A stretch of 8,737 nt of DNA. Source: Actinomycetes bacterium (GTDB lineage Bacteria; Actinomycetota; Acidimicrobiia; Acidimicrobiales; Microtrichaceae). How positions within the stretch are numbered: position 1 is the stretch's first letter; the number at the start of each line of letters is the position of its first letter. Below the pieces are notes generated by a model. That model saw only the letters and a program-made list of their open reading frames with translations, was not told where the DNA came from and did no database searches. Both the position numbers and the translations under genes were made by a program. The DNA is taken from positions 1 to 8,737 of the forward strand of contig JAFAFN010000377.1 in NCBI GenBank assembly GCA_023423475.1, in the 5' to 3' direction. Positions 1-6,223 of the stretch are shown piece after piece.

Positions 1-1
1 G

Positions 2-316
2 GTCCACACCTCGCAGTGGCCCGACACAGCAGAGCTGCGCGCCGTGGCGACCGGTCCCGACGGCACCCCGGGTGACCCCACGGTGTGGGACGTCGCCTCG
101 TCGGTCCTGTCGGAGCTACGCGGCGCCAAGTCGGCGGCCAAGGTGCGCATGGGCGCGCCCATCGAGTCCGCGGTCGTCACCGACACCGCCGAGCGGATCG
201 CACGCTTCGAACTGGCGGCGGCCGACGTCGCCGCCGCCGGCAAGGTCGTCGAGCTCACGACGGCGACCGGCGAGGTCGCCTCGGTCACCACCGTCATCGT
301 GCCGCCCGAGGGCTGA
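2..316 (+). CDS. valS: Valyl-tRNA synthetase, C-terminal end (5' truncated by window)
   Basis: The frame is open from base 2 and ends with TGA at 314-316, giving the last 104 residues. The piece begins VHTSQWP, like the 'SVHxxxWP' turn that opens the C-terminal tail of class Ia valyl-tRNA synthetases. It continues with an anticodon-domain helix (VLSELRGAKSAAKVRMG) resembling the ValS pattern 'VLxxIRxAKSEAKVSM'. It ends with the short alpha/beta tail 'ERIARFELAAADVAAAGKVVEL'. ValS charges tRNA-Val in the cytoplasm. The protein stops without the long charged coiled coil found at the end of E. coli-type ValS, so it would belong to the shorter form. The GTG at 44 is internal, not a start, because the homologous frame continues upstream to the window edge. 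Catalytic HIGH and KMSKS motifs lie outside the window, so the assignment rests on the tail alone. Confidence 0.82.
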   Translation, partial: VHTSQWPDTAELRAVATGPDGTPGDPTVWDVASSVLSELRGAKSAAKVRMGAPIESAVVTDTAERIARFELAAADVAAAGKVVELTTATGEVASVTTVIVPPEG

Positions 317-335
317 GCGCGGCCGCGTCGGCGAC

Positions 336-351
336 CGCCGGCGACCCGGCG
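336..351. terminator. Weak hairpin between convergent valS and PH-domain genes
   Basis: CGCCGG and CCGGCG form a perfect 6-bp stem around the loop CGAC, in the 52-base gap between two genes that end facing each other. There is no T-tract on either side. The position suits a shared terminator, but in DNA this GC-rich a 6-bp stem could be chance. Confidence 0.3.
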
Positions 352-368
352 ACTCACTCCAGGCCGAC

Positions 369-983
369 TCAGTCCAGGCCGGACACGTTCGAGATGCGGC
401 CCTGCTTGCGGTCGATGAGCTGCACGACCACCCGGTAGAACGCGTCGGGGTCGTCGATGTCGTCGATCGTGCGGAAGCCGGAGCGCTCGTTGGCGGACTC
501 GATCCGGATCGTCGCGGTGTGGGCGAGCCACTGCACCAGGGACTCGGTGCGGGTGATGTCGGTGACCTTCCCCCACGGGATGAACTCCGCCGAGCGGTTC
601 AACACGCCGCTGACGCGCAGCACCCGCATGTCGGTCACCAGGTACCTGGTGAATGCCGCCTGCACCCCTCGCACGACGAGCAGGCCGATGACACCGATGG
701 ACACGAGCACGCCGAGTGCGCCGATCGCCGGGGCGACCATCGCGCCGAGCACCGGGAGGAGCACCGCGAGGGCGAGCCAGACCACCTGCGCGGCGAGGAA
801 ACCACGGATCGAGCGGGTCTCCTGGCGGACGACGCGCTCGCCGGGCATCAGGTAGGCGCTCGCGATCGTCGCGGGGCGCCAGCCCCGCGGGGCCCGGCGC
901 TTGGACTGTCCGGCACCGCGGGTGCGCACGACCCGAGGGACGTCACGACCGTGGTCGTGGCGCCCTGGATCGGTGTGGGTCAC
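369..983 (-). CDS. Membrane-anchored bacterial PH-domain (DUF304/bPH_2-like) protein
   Basis: This is a 204-residue protein of unknown precise role. A basic, disordered N-terminus (1-45) leads into 'YLMPGERVVRQETRS', the usual opening of this family. Two hydrophobic helices follow at about 62-80 and 86-107. A C-terminal pleckstrin-homology-like domain spans about 110-192, with the hallmarks 'FTRYLVTDMRVLRVSGVLNR', 'EFIPWGKVTDI' and 'TIRIESA'. The N-terminus and PH domain probably both face the cytoplasm. I chose the GTG at 983 because it overlaps the TGA of the upstream small gene as GTGA, a standard sign of translational coupling, and because the frame upstream of it lies inside that gene. 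An internal ATG at residue 46 (MPGER) is a possible alternative start. The family is widespread in actinobacteria and poorly characterised; related YdbS/YdbT proteins are linked to envelope stress, but nothing here shows a ligand. Confidence 0.83.
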   Translation of the reverse strand: MTHTDPGRHDHGRDVPRVVRTRGAGQSKRRAPRGWRPATIASAYLMPGERVVRQETRSIRGFLAAQVVWLALAVLLPVLGAMVAPAIGALGVLVSIGVIGLLVVRGVQAAFTRYLVTDMRVLRVSGVLNRSAEFIPWGKVTDITRTESLVQWLAHTATIRIESANERSGFRTIDDIDDPDAFYRVVVQLIDRKQGRISNVSGLD

Positions 984-1156
984 GACCCGAGGTTCGAGAA
1001 GAAGTCGGCGAGCTTCGCGACGACGTCCTGGACCCACGAGGCGAGCGAGCCCACGAGGTCACCGACGTCCTGCGCCGCAGTGGCGGGGTCGCGCCAGATG
1101 GCGAAGACCAGGAACCCGGCACCGAGCACCAGCACCAGCTGCACGTACTTGTTCAT
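980..1156 (-). CDS. Small single-pass membrane protein (58 aa), unknown function
   Basis: Starts at ATG 1156 and stops at TGA 982-980. A good Shine-Dalgarno stretch (AAAGGTGG, minus strand, 1173-1166) lies 9 bases before the ATG, and the stop overlaps the next gene's GTG start. Together these make translation likely despite the small size. Residues about 4-21 form one hydrophobic helix (YVQLVLVLGAGFLVFAIW). The rest (about 25-58) looks like an amphipathic helix ending DFFSNLGS, with no cysteines or recognisable motif. The same frame is open further upstream to 1387, but that stretch runs back into mscS, has no ribosome site, and is rejected. I do not recognise the family. Coupling to a membrane PH-domain protein suggests the two act at the same membrane site, perhaps as partners; that is inference. 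Confidence 0.68.
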   Translation of the reverse strand: MNKYVQLVLVLGAGFLVFAIWRDPATAAQDVGDLVGSLASWVQDVVAKLADFFSNLGS

Positions 1157-1277
1157 CGGGTTCGTCCACCTTTCCGACGGACGACGCCACCGGGTGCTGC
1201 GGTGGACGTCGGGAACCCCGAACGCGCTGGACGCCGTGGACTCCTGTCCGCTCAAGGGGCGAACGTACCAGCGGCCC
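1157..1277. other. Spacer between mscS and the small membrane-protein gene
   Basis: A 121-base gap on the minus-strand side. It holds a 6-bp inverted repeat, CCACCG (1187-1192) with CGGTGG (1200-1205) around a 7-base loop, and the Shine-Dalgarno of the small gene. A TANNNT hexamer (TACGTT, minus strand, 1267-1262) just after the mscS stop could be a -10 box for a separate promoter, but no convincing -35 accompanies it. Whether mscS and the next two genes share a transcript cannot be decided from the sequence. Confidence 0.25.
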
Positions 1278-2270
1278 TCAGCCGTTCGGTGGACCCTCGG
1301 CGCCGGGAGCGGGGCGCAGCTGCGGGGCCGTCGCCAGCGCGATGCCGTTCGACTCGAAGGACTTGAGCACCCGGAGCCGGTACTCACGCTCGACGTCGAA
1401 CTGACTGGCCGGCTCTGTCTCGCAGATCACGCGGAGCGTGACACCGACGGGGTCCATCAGGTGCACGCCGAGCACGTTCGGGCGACCGGTGATCTTGTCG
1501 GCCCAGTCGGGGTCCTCGACCATCCCCTCGCCGACCTCCTCGAGCAGCGCACACGCCCGCTCGATGTCGGCCTGGGGAGTCACCACCACGTCCACCAGCG
1601 CCCGCGACCAGTTCTGGCTCTTGTTGCCCACCCGGAGGATCTCGCCGTTGGCGACGTGCCACACGGTGCCGGTGATGTCACGCAGCCGCGTCGAGCGCAG
1701 CGTCACACGTTCCACCACCCCGACCGCGGGTGCACCTGCGTCGATCGTGTCGCCGACGCCGTAGCGGTCCTCGACGATGATGAACCAGCCGGCGAGGATG
1801 TCCCGCACGAGCGTCTGCGCCCCGAAGCCGAGGGCGACACCGAGCACCCCCGCGCTGGCGAACAGCGCCGCCAGGCTCACGCCGAGCACCGACAGCACGG
1901 CGCCGAACGCGACCACGACGACGATCGACGTCGCGACGCTGCGAGCGATGGTCGAGATCGCCGCGCCGCGGGCCTCGGCGCGCCCGGTGGGTTCGGCTCG
2001 TCGGAACTTGGAGGGGACGAAGTCGCCCAATCGGTCGGCCTGGGCCATCATCCGATCACCGGCCCGCTTGATCAGTCGTCGCAGGACTCGGTTCGCGATC
2101 CACGCGGCGACCAGGATGGCGAAGATCTGCAACGGCTTCTCGGAGAGCCAGCCGGCGAGCGCCGCCAGCCCCTCGTTGTCGGTCGCATCGAGCACCGGTT
2201 GGCAGCCCCAGCCTCGATCGTCGCAGTACGCGGGGTCCGCGGCGTGCTGGAGGAGCGATCCGGTGGCCAT
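1278..2270 (-). CDS. Small-conductance mechanosensitive channel, MscS family
   Basis: A 330-residue inner-membrane channel that would open under membrane tension to release solutes on hypo-osmotic shock. Residues 1-44 are extracytoplasmic and carry a C16-x6-C23 pair (CDDRGWGC). Hydrophobic helices lie at about 46-64 and 105-130. The pore helix at about 133-165 has the Gly/Ala-rich pattern typical of MscS TM3 (ASAGVLGVALGFGAQTLVRD), followed by 'GWFIIVEDRYGVGDTI', the start of the cytoplasmic beta domain. Later segments ('VERVTLRSTRLRDITG', 'VWHVANGEI', 'NKSQNWSRALVDV') are classic MscS beta-domain sequence. The tail is Pro/Gly-rich. Length fits three-helix MscS proteins. ATG 2270 is chosen because the hydrophobic core and paired-Cys N-terminus follow it closely and no ATG or GTG with a ribosome site lies just upstream. 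There is no Shine-Dalgarno; a leaderless start is possible. The gene is divergent from the GGDEF/EAL gene. Confidence 0.93.
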   Translation of the reverse strand: MATGSLLQHAADPAYCDDRGWGCQPVLDATDNEGLAALAGWLSEKPLQIFAILVAAWIANRVLRRLIKRAGDRMMAQADRLGDFVPSKFRRAEPTGRAEARGAAISTIARSVATSIVVVVAFGAVLSVLGVSLAALFASAGVLGVALGFGAQTLVRDILAGWFIIVEDRYGVGDTIDAGAPAVGVVERVTLRSTRLRDITGTVWHVANGEILRVGNKSQNWSRALVDVVVTPQADIERACALLEEVGEGMVEDPDWADKITGRPNVLGVHLMDPVGVTLRVICETEPASQFDVEREYRLRVLKSFESNGIALATAPQLRPAPGAEGPPNG

Positions 2271-2276
2271 CGCGGG

Positions 2277-2282
2277 ATGGTA
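2277..2282 (-). promoter_or_regulatory. Putative -10 box for leaderless mscS transcript
   Basis: On the minus strand TACCAT (2282-2277) matches the actinobacterial TANNNT -10 consensus and ends 6 bases before the mscS ATG. That spacing puts transcription start at or next to the A of ATG, the arrangement of leaderless mRNAs. No Shine-Dalgarno precedes this ATG, in contrast to the other plus- and minus-strand ATG genes here. No good -35 hexamer is visible, so this stays tentative. Confidence 0.3.
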
Positions 2283-2326
2283 GCGAGCACCAGAGGTCCA
2301 CTCGCGCCGCCCCGGATCGCCGTAGT

Positions 2327-2353
2327 CTTCGACGCCGAGGGAAGGTGTCGAAG
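2327..2353. repeat. Inverted repeat in mscS / c-di-GMP gene divergent region
   Basis: CTTCGAC (2327-2333) and GTCGAAG (2347-2353) are perfect inverted copies. Read as plus-strand RNA the stem extends to 10 pairs (CTTCGACGCC with GGTGTCGAAG, one G-U) around the 7-base loop GAGGGAA. It lies 62 bases before the GTG of the plus-strand GGDEF/EAL gene and 57 bases before the mscS ATG. It could be an operator shared by the two divergent genes or a 5' UTR hairpin of the plus-strand gene. Confidence 0.45.
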
Positions 2354-2396
2354 CGGCGAGGTCCGGCCGTCGGCACTCCTCGTCCGCACCGTACCC

Positions 2397-2407
2397 AGGG
2401 GGAGAGG
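2397..2407 (+). promoter_or_regulatory. Ribosome binding site fixing the GGDEF/EAL start
   Basis: The purine run AGGGGGAGAGG ends 7 bases before GTG 2415. It is the only strong Shine-Dalgarno in the stretch, so it selects this GTG over the long open frame that continues upstream without a stop. Confidence 0.7.
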
Positions 2408-2414
2408 CGACATC

Positions 2415-4682
2415 GTGAGTCGACGGTCCCGCCGCAGAGCTGCCGACGCCGCCCTGGCCGCGTCCGCCGAGCAGCTCGAGTCGCTGCGGCTCCGCAGCGA
2501 GGCAGACCTCGCCCGTCTGCGCGCCGACTACGACGCGGCGCTCGCCGCATCGGGCACGGTCTTCTTCCAGGAGGTCACCTCCGGGAGCGACACCTTCCAC
2601 GTCTCGTCGTCGTCGGAGCCGGTCCTCGGCTGGCAACCGTCGATGTTCCACACACCGGGCATGTTCCGGGCGATGGTCCACCCCGACGACCTCGGCCGCT
2701 TCGATGCACAGCTCGCACGCCACGCAGCCGACCACGCGGGCGATCGGCCAGCGCCCAGCCCGATCATCGACCTCACCACCGGGTCCCCGCTGCTCGCCGG
2801 CGCCCCCGACGGATCCCGATCGTCCGACGACGTGACCGGTGACGGGCCGGTCCGGTTCCGCTCGGCCGCAGGCACCTGGCGTTCGGTCGAGGTCCGCTCC
2901 CGAGCCGCTGCCGCCGAGCTCGTCGGGCCCGACGGCAGCCCTCGCTCATCGACCTGCGTCGGCGCACTCGTCGACGTCACCGAGCTCGAGGCCCGCCGCG
3001 TCACCACCCGACGCTTCGCCGAGCTCGTCGACCGGGACCCGTCGGGGTGCATCGTCGCCGAGTTCACCGACCCCGCCGACCCCTCGTCGCTCGTGCTGCG
3101 AGCCGCCAACCGAGCAGCTCACACCATGTTCAACCTGGAACGGGCCGACGTCGACGGCGCCGTGCTCGAATCGATCCTCGGCCCGGCGAGCGCCCAGCTG
3201 ATCCGCTCCGCGCTGTTCGACGTCTGCCACACGGGTCAGACGCTCACCGCCGAGCGTATCTCCCTCAGCGAGGTCCCCGGCACCTACCTCGACCTCAGGG
3301 TGGACCGCCTCGAGGACGCCACGCTCGGGCTGTCGGTCACCGACGTGACCGCCACGGTCGCCCTCGAGGACCGACTGCGACACCAGGCGTCGCACGACGC
3401 GCTCACCGCCCTGCCGAACCGCTCGCTGCTCGAGGAGCGCCTGGCCGTCGCGGTCGCCGGCGCGTCGCCCGATGCGCCGGTGTCGCTCGCGGTGATCGAC
3501 ATCGACGGGCTGGCCGACCTGAACGACACCCTCGGACTGCACCTCGCCGACCAGCTGCTCGTGCAGATCGGGCGCCGACTCGTGCGAGAGGTGCGCGGCG
3601 CGGCGGTCGTGTCGCGGATCGGCGGCGACGAGTTCGCGGTGCTGAGCATGCCGTGCGGCAGCGAGGCCGAGGCCATCGACCGGGCGCACTCCGTGCGGAT
3701 CGCGCTCGCCCACCCCTTCGACATCGCCGGACACGTCATCAGCTGCGACGTCAGCATCGGCGTGGCCGTCGGGCCCGTCGACGGCGACGACGGACGTGCC
3801 CTGCTGCGCGCCGCGCTCCGCGCCGTCGAGGACGCCAAGCGCGACGGCTCCGGGTTCGCTCGTCACCACGACGACCGCGCCTCGAGCTCGATCCACCGAC
3901 TGGCGCTGCTGGCCGAGCTGCGTCGCGGTCTCGCCGACCAGGACCTCGAGCTGCGCTTCCAGCCGATGATCGACCTGCGCTCCGGCACGGTCGCCAAGGT
4001 CGAGGCGATGCTGCGCTGGCGCCACGAGGACGGCACCCAGCTCCCGCTCGAGTTCCTCGAGCTCGCCGAGCAGTCCGGCCTGATCCAGCCGCTCACCCGT
4101 TGGGTCCTCGGCGAGGCCGCCCGCGCCGCGACGATCCTGCGCGATGCCGGCCACGACGTCGTGGTCAGCACCGACCTGTCCATGCGGAACCTGCTCGACC
4201 CTGACCTGCTCTCGTTCGTCTCGCTGCTGGTCACCAGCGGCGAGCTGCGCACCGACCTCGTCGAGATCGAGGTCGGCGAGGTCGAGCTCATGGACGACCC
4301 GGTCCGCTCCAGGGAGACGCTCGCCGCGCTCGCCGAGCTCGGCCTGCGGTTCGTGGTGGACGACTTCGGGACCGGCTACACGTCGCTGTCGACCATGCAG
4401 CACCTGCCCGTCGTCGGGCTGAAGATCGACCGGACGTTCATCTCGACGCTGGCCGACGCCGCGTCCGATGCCGCGATCGTGCGGTCCACCATCGAGCTGT
4501 GCCACGAGCTCGGCCTGCGAGTCGGTGCCGACGGCGTGCCGGACGCCGCGACCCTGGCGATGCTGGCCGACTTCGGCTGCGACCACGCCCAGGGTGTGCA
4601 CCTCTCCGAGCCGGTCACGCTCGACGTGCTGCCCGACCGGGTGGCCGAGCTCGAGCACGCCGTGCGCAACTGGGTCGGCTGA
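2415..4682 (+). CDS. PAS-PAS-GGDEF-EAL c-di-GMP signalling protein with degenerate EAL
   Basis: A 755-residue protein with no membrane helix, so cytoplasmic. Order: N-terminal charged coiled coil (about 8-45); PAS domain 1 (about 41-190, with the PAC-like 'FRSAAGTWRSVEVRS' and an Asp/Pro-rich insert at about 105-145); PAS domain 2 (about 200-315); GGDEF domain (about 326-485); EAL-family domain (about 500-750). GGDEF domains make c-di-GMP from two GTP. Here G403-G-D-E-F407 is intact and 'DIDGLADLNDTLG' keeps the metal Asp and guanine-binding Asn, so cyclase activity is plausible. The inhibitory I-site RxxD reads R394-G-A-A397, losing its Asp. The EAL domain, which would hydrolyse c-di-GMP, has E530-A-M in place of EAL, D587 where the conserved Asn of 'NLS' sits, and D706/P709 where the 'EGVE' glutamates sit. 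E619, D649-D650, K670 and Q726 remain. Phosphodiesterase activity is therefore doubtful. PAS ligands are unknown. The GTG start is set by a strong ribosome site. Confidence 0.93.
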   Translation: MSRRSRRRAADAALAASAEQLESLRLRSEADLARLRADYDAALAASGTVFFQEVTSGSDTFHVSSSSEPVLGWQPSMFHTPGMFRAMVHPDDLGRFDAQLARHAADHAGDRPAPSPIIDLTTGSPLLAGAPDGSRSSDDVTGDGPVRFRSAAGTWRSVEVRSRAAAAELVGPDGSPRSSTCVGALVDVTELEARRVTTRRFAELVDRDPSGCIVAEFTDPADPSSLVLRAANRAAHTMFNLERADVDGAVLESILGPASAQLIRSALFDVCHTGQTLTAERISLSEVPGTYLDLRVDRLEDATLGLSVTDVTATVALEDRLRHQASHDALTALPNRSLLEERLAVAVAGASPDAPVSLAVIDIDGLADLNDTLGLHLADQLLVQIGRRLVREVRGAAVVSRIGGDEFAVLSMPCGSEAEAIDRAHSVRIALAHPFDIAGHVISCDVSIGVAVGPVDGDDGRALLRAALRAVEDAKRDGSGFARHHDDRASSSIHRLALLAELRRGLADQDLELRFQPMIDLRSGTVAKVEAMLRWRHEDGTQLPLEFLELAEQSGLIQPLTRWVLGEAARAATILRDAGHDVVVSTDLSMRNLLDPDLLSFVSLLVTSGELRTDLVEIEVGEVELMDDPVRSRETLAALAELGLRFVVDDFGTGYTSLSTMQHLPVVGLKIDRTFISTLADAASDAAIVRSTIELCHELGLRVGADGVPDAATLAMLADFGCDHAQGVHLSEPVTLDVLPDRVAELEHAVRNWVG

Positions 4683-4684
4683 GC

Positions 4685-4709
4685 GCCGGCACCCCCTCGG
4701 GGCGCCGGC
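4685..4709. terminator. Strong hairpin terminator between convergent genes
   Basis: GCCGGC-A-CCCC pairs with GGGG-C-GCCGGC around the loop CTC: 6 pairs, one A-C mismatch, then 4 pairs. It starts 2 bases after the TGA of the GGDEF/EAL gene and lies 27 bases beyond the end of the substrate-binding-protein gene coming from the other side. There is no T-tract, as is common in high-GC actinobacteria, so it may act as a U-poor, bidirectional terminator. Confidence 0.6.
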
Positions 4710-4736
4710 ACGTCGCCGTTCGATCGTCGACCTGGC

Positions 4737-6113
4737 TCAGTCGAGCTCGGTGACGCCGTCGTCGGGGCAGTGGAACCCGTCGACGTCGTCGTTCTCACCA
4801 CCGAGCTCCGGGTAGAGCCGCTCGAACTTCCCGTCCTTCACCACGAGCAGCATCCCGCAAGGGCTCGCGACGGCGGTGTCGGCCGGCTCGGGGTCCTGGG
4901 GAGAGTGCAGCCCGCCGCCGGTCCAGTCGTCAACCGCGGCGGCCTCCTCGAGGATGCAGTCCCGGTCGAGCACGCCGTCGTTCTTCTCGCCGCAGGCGTT
5001 GGCCGCCACGGTGAAGAGCAGCCACGACGACATGCTCTGGATGCCCAGCGCGCCGGTCTCGCCTCCGTCGACGTACTGATCGATCATGTCGAGGTACTGC
5101 TGGATGGCCGGCCACTCGTCGGCCTCCTCGAGCGAGTGCAGCCCCATGCGGACGACCGACCCCTCACCCGCCGGTTCGGCGGACAGCTTGGCGTCGTACA
5201 TGTTGGTCTCGAGCAGCGGGGTGCCCTCCCACTGCTGCTCCCTGGCGGTCTTGAGGAAGGCGGTCAGGTTGTCGATCTCGCCGACCCAGCTGAAGGTGGT
5301 CGCGCCGCCCTCCTTCATGCGCTGCACGAGCGGCGTCCAGTCGGGTGCGCCCGTCGCGGGGTAGGACTGCTCGCCGACGTCCTTCATGCCACCGACGTCC
5401 GCGACCGCTGCCTGGTACTTCGTCTTGACCAGCTCGAGCGCCGGCAGCTCGCCCCACAGGACCGTCCAGGCCGACGCGTTGTCGGGCTCGACCACCTCGA
5501 AGTCACGGAACCAGGTGTTGTTGACGGAGTTGCCGGGGTTCGGGATCGGCTGCACCTGCCCCTCGGAATCCGCCTTCTCGGCGGAGACCGCGAAGCCGGG
5601 GATGTCGATCAGGCCGCACTTGTTGATGTCGCTGGAGTCCTTGCCGGAGAACTGCAGCTGATCCTGGGCCAGGCCGCCGCCGACCAGGGCGAAGACGTCG
5701 GTGCACGCCTCGGTCATCACGGACTCGACGTTGAACAGCGCGGCGTCGAGGTCGACGACCTCGATGGGCAGACCGCCGATGCCACCCTGCTCGTTGCACC
5801 ACCCGGCGAACGCGACCGAGGTGTCGTACATCATCTTGTTGAGGCCCGGCCGGATGTCCGAGCTGCGGTCGTTGGTGACGCCGATGTACAACGCGTCGGT
5901 GCCGCGACCTGCCTGATCGGGGTCGACCGAGAAGTCGCCCTCGCCGCACAGCGGGCCGTCGATGTCGGGGAAGCCCGCTGCTTCGGCGCCACCGCCGGCG
6001 GCGGTCGTCGTGGTCTCGTCCGGTTCGGGTTCTCCGCTGTCGTCGCCCGAGGCACCACACGCCCCGGCGACGAGTGCGAGCACCGCCACGGTCACCACCG
6101 CGAAACGCTTCAT
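4737..6113 (-). CDS. Lipoprotein substrate-binding protein, Leu/Ile/Val-binding (type 1 periplasmic) family
   Basis: A 458-residue extracytoplasmic solute-capture protein, probably feeding an ABC importer. Residues 1-18 are a lipoprotein signal peptide (MKRF, hydrophobic run, LVAGAC) with C19 as the likely lipidated cysteine; -3 is Ala rather than Leu, a slight departure from the lipobox. An Asp/Glu/Thr/Ala/Gly linker (about 21-48) tethers the domain. The family pattern is seen in 'ALYIGVTND', 'GWCNEQGGIGGLPIEVVDLDA' (compare 'VNxxGGINGRxIxLV'), 'FALVGGG', 'WTPLVQRMKEGGATTFSWVG' and 'FLKTAREQQW'. The mature part has eight further cysteines (56, 106, 137, 166, 374, 386, 419, 449), enough for four disulfides. 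ATG 6113 is preceded by AGGGGGAAG (6125-6117, minus strand). It lies 110 bases downstream of the acyl-CoA synthetase gene on the same strand. No permease or ATPase gene is in the window; the substrate is unknown, and a carboxylic acid is a guess from its neighbours. Confidence 0.88.
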   Translation of the reverse strand: MKRFAVVTVAVLALVAGACGASGDDSGEPEPDETTTTAAGGGAEAAGFPDIDGPLCGEGDFSVDPDQAGRGTDALYIGVTNDRSSDIRPGLNKMMYDTSVAFAGWCNEQGGIGGLPIEVVDLDAALFNVESVMTEACTDVFALVGGGLAQDQLQFSGKDSSDINKCGLIDIPGFAVSAEKADSEGQVQPIPNPGNSVNNTWFRDFEVVEPDNASAWTVLWGELPALELVKTKYQAAVADVGGMKDVGEQSYPATGAPDWTPLVQRMKEGGATTFSWVGEIDNLTAFLKTAREQQWEGTPLLETNMYDAKLSAEPAGEGSVVRMGLHSLEEADEWPAIQQYLDMIDQYVDGGETGALGIQSMSSWLLFTVAANACGEKNDGVLDRDCILEEAAAVDDWTGGGLHSPQDPEPADTAVASPCGMLLVVKDGKFERLYPELGGENDDVDGFHCPDDGVTELD

Positions 6114-6223
6114 GGTCTTCCCCCTGTGCTGGCCAGCCCCCCCGGCTCGGCGCAGCGCCGCCGACCATACCCCGTGGGCGGGTCCGCGGGGCGGCGTCAC
6201 GGCGACGCACGAGCCGGTGCGGG
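6114..6223 (-). other. Spacer between acyl-CoA synthetase and substrate-binding-protein genes
   Basis: A 110-base minus-strand gap. It contains a possible -10 hexamer TATGGT (6169-6164), about 50 bases before the binding-protein ATG and without a recognisable -35. It also has GC-rich inverted repeats, including a CGGCG/CGCCG stem with a 3-base loop, and a run of seven C on the plus strand (6137-6143). The length allows either read-through from the ligase gene or a separate promoter. Confidence 0.25.

Noticed and set aside
72..2414. A plus-strand frame open without a stop from 72 to 4682, which would give a 1536-residue protein
   Set aside because: Only the part from GTG 2415 has domains and a ribosome site. 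The rest is antisense to the PH, small-protein and mscS genes and reads as Arg/Asp/His/Gly-rich low-complexity sequence, the usual product of third-position GC bias.
2271..2735. N-terminal extension of the mscS frame up to 2735
   Set aside because: It runs into the GGDEF/EAL coding region on the other strand, looks unlike any MscS N-terminus, and lacks a ribosome site.
2946..4658. A 570-codon minus-strand frame opposite the GGDEF/EAL gene
   Set aside because: Composition is Gly/Val/Glu/Arg/His repeats with no domain; it mirrors the codon bias of the real plus-strand gene.
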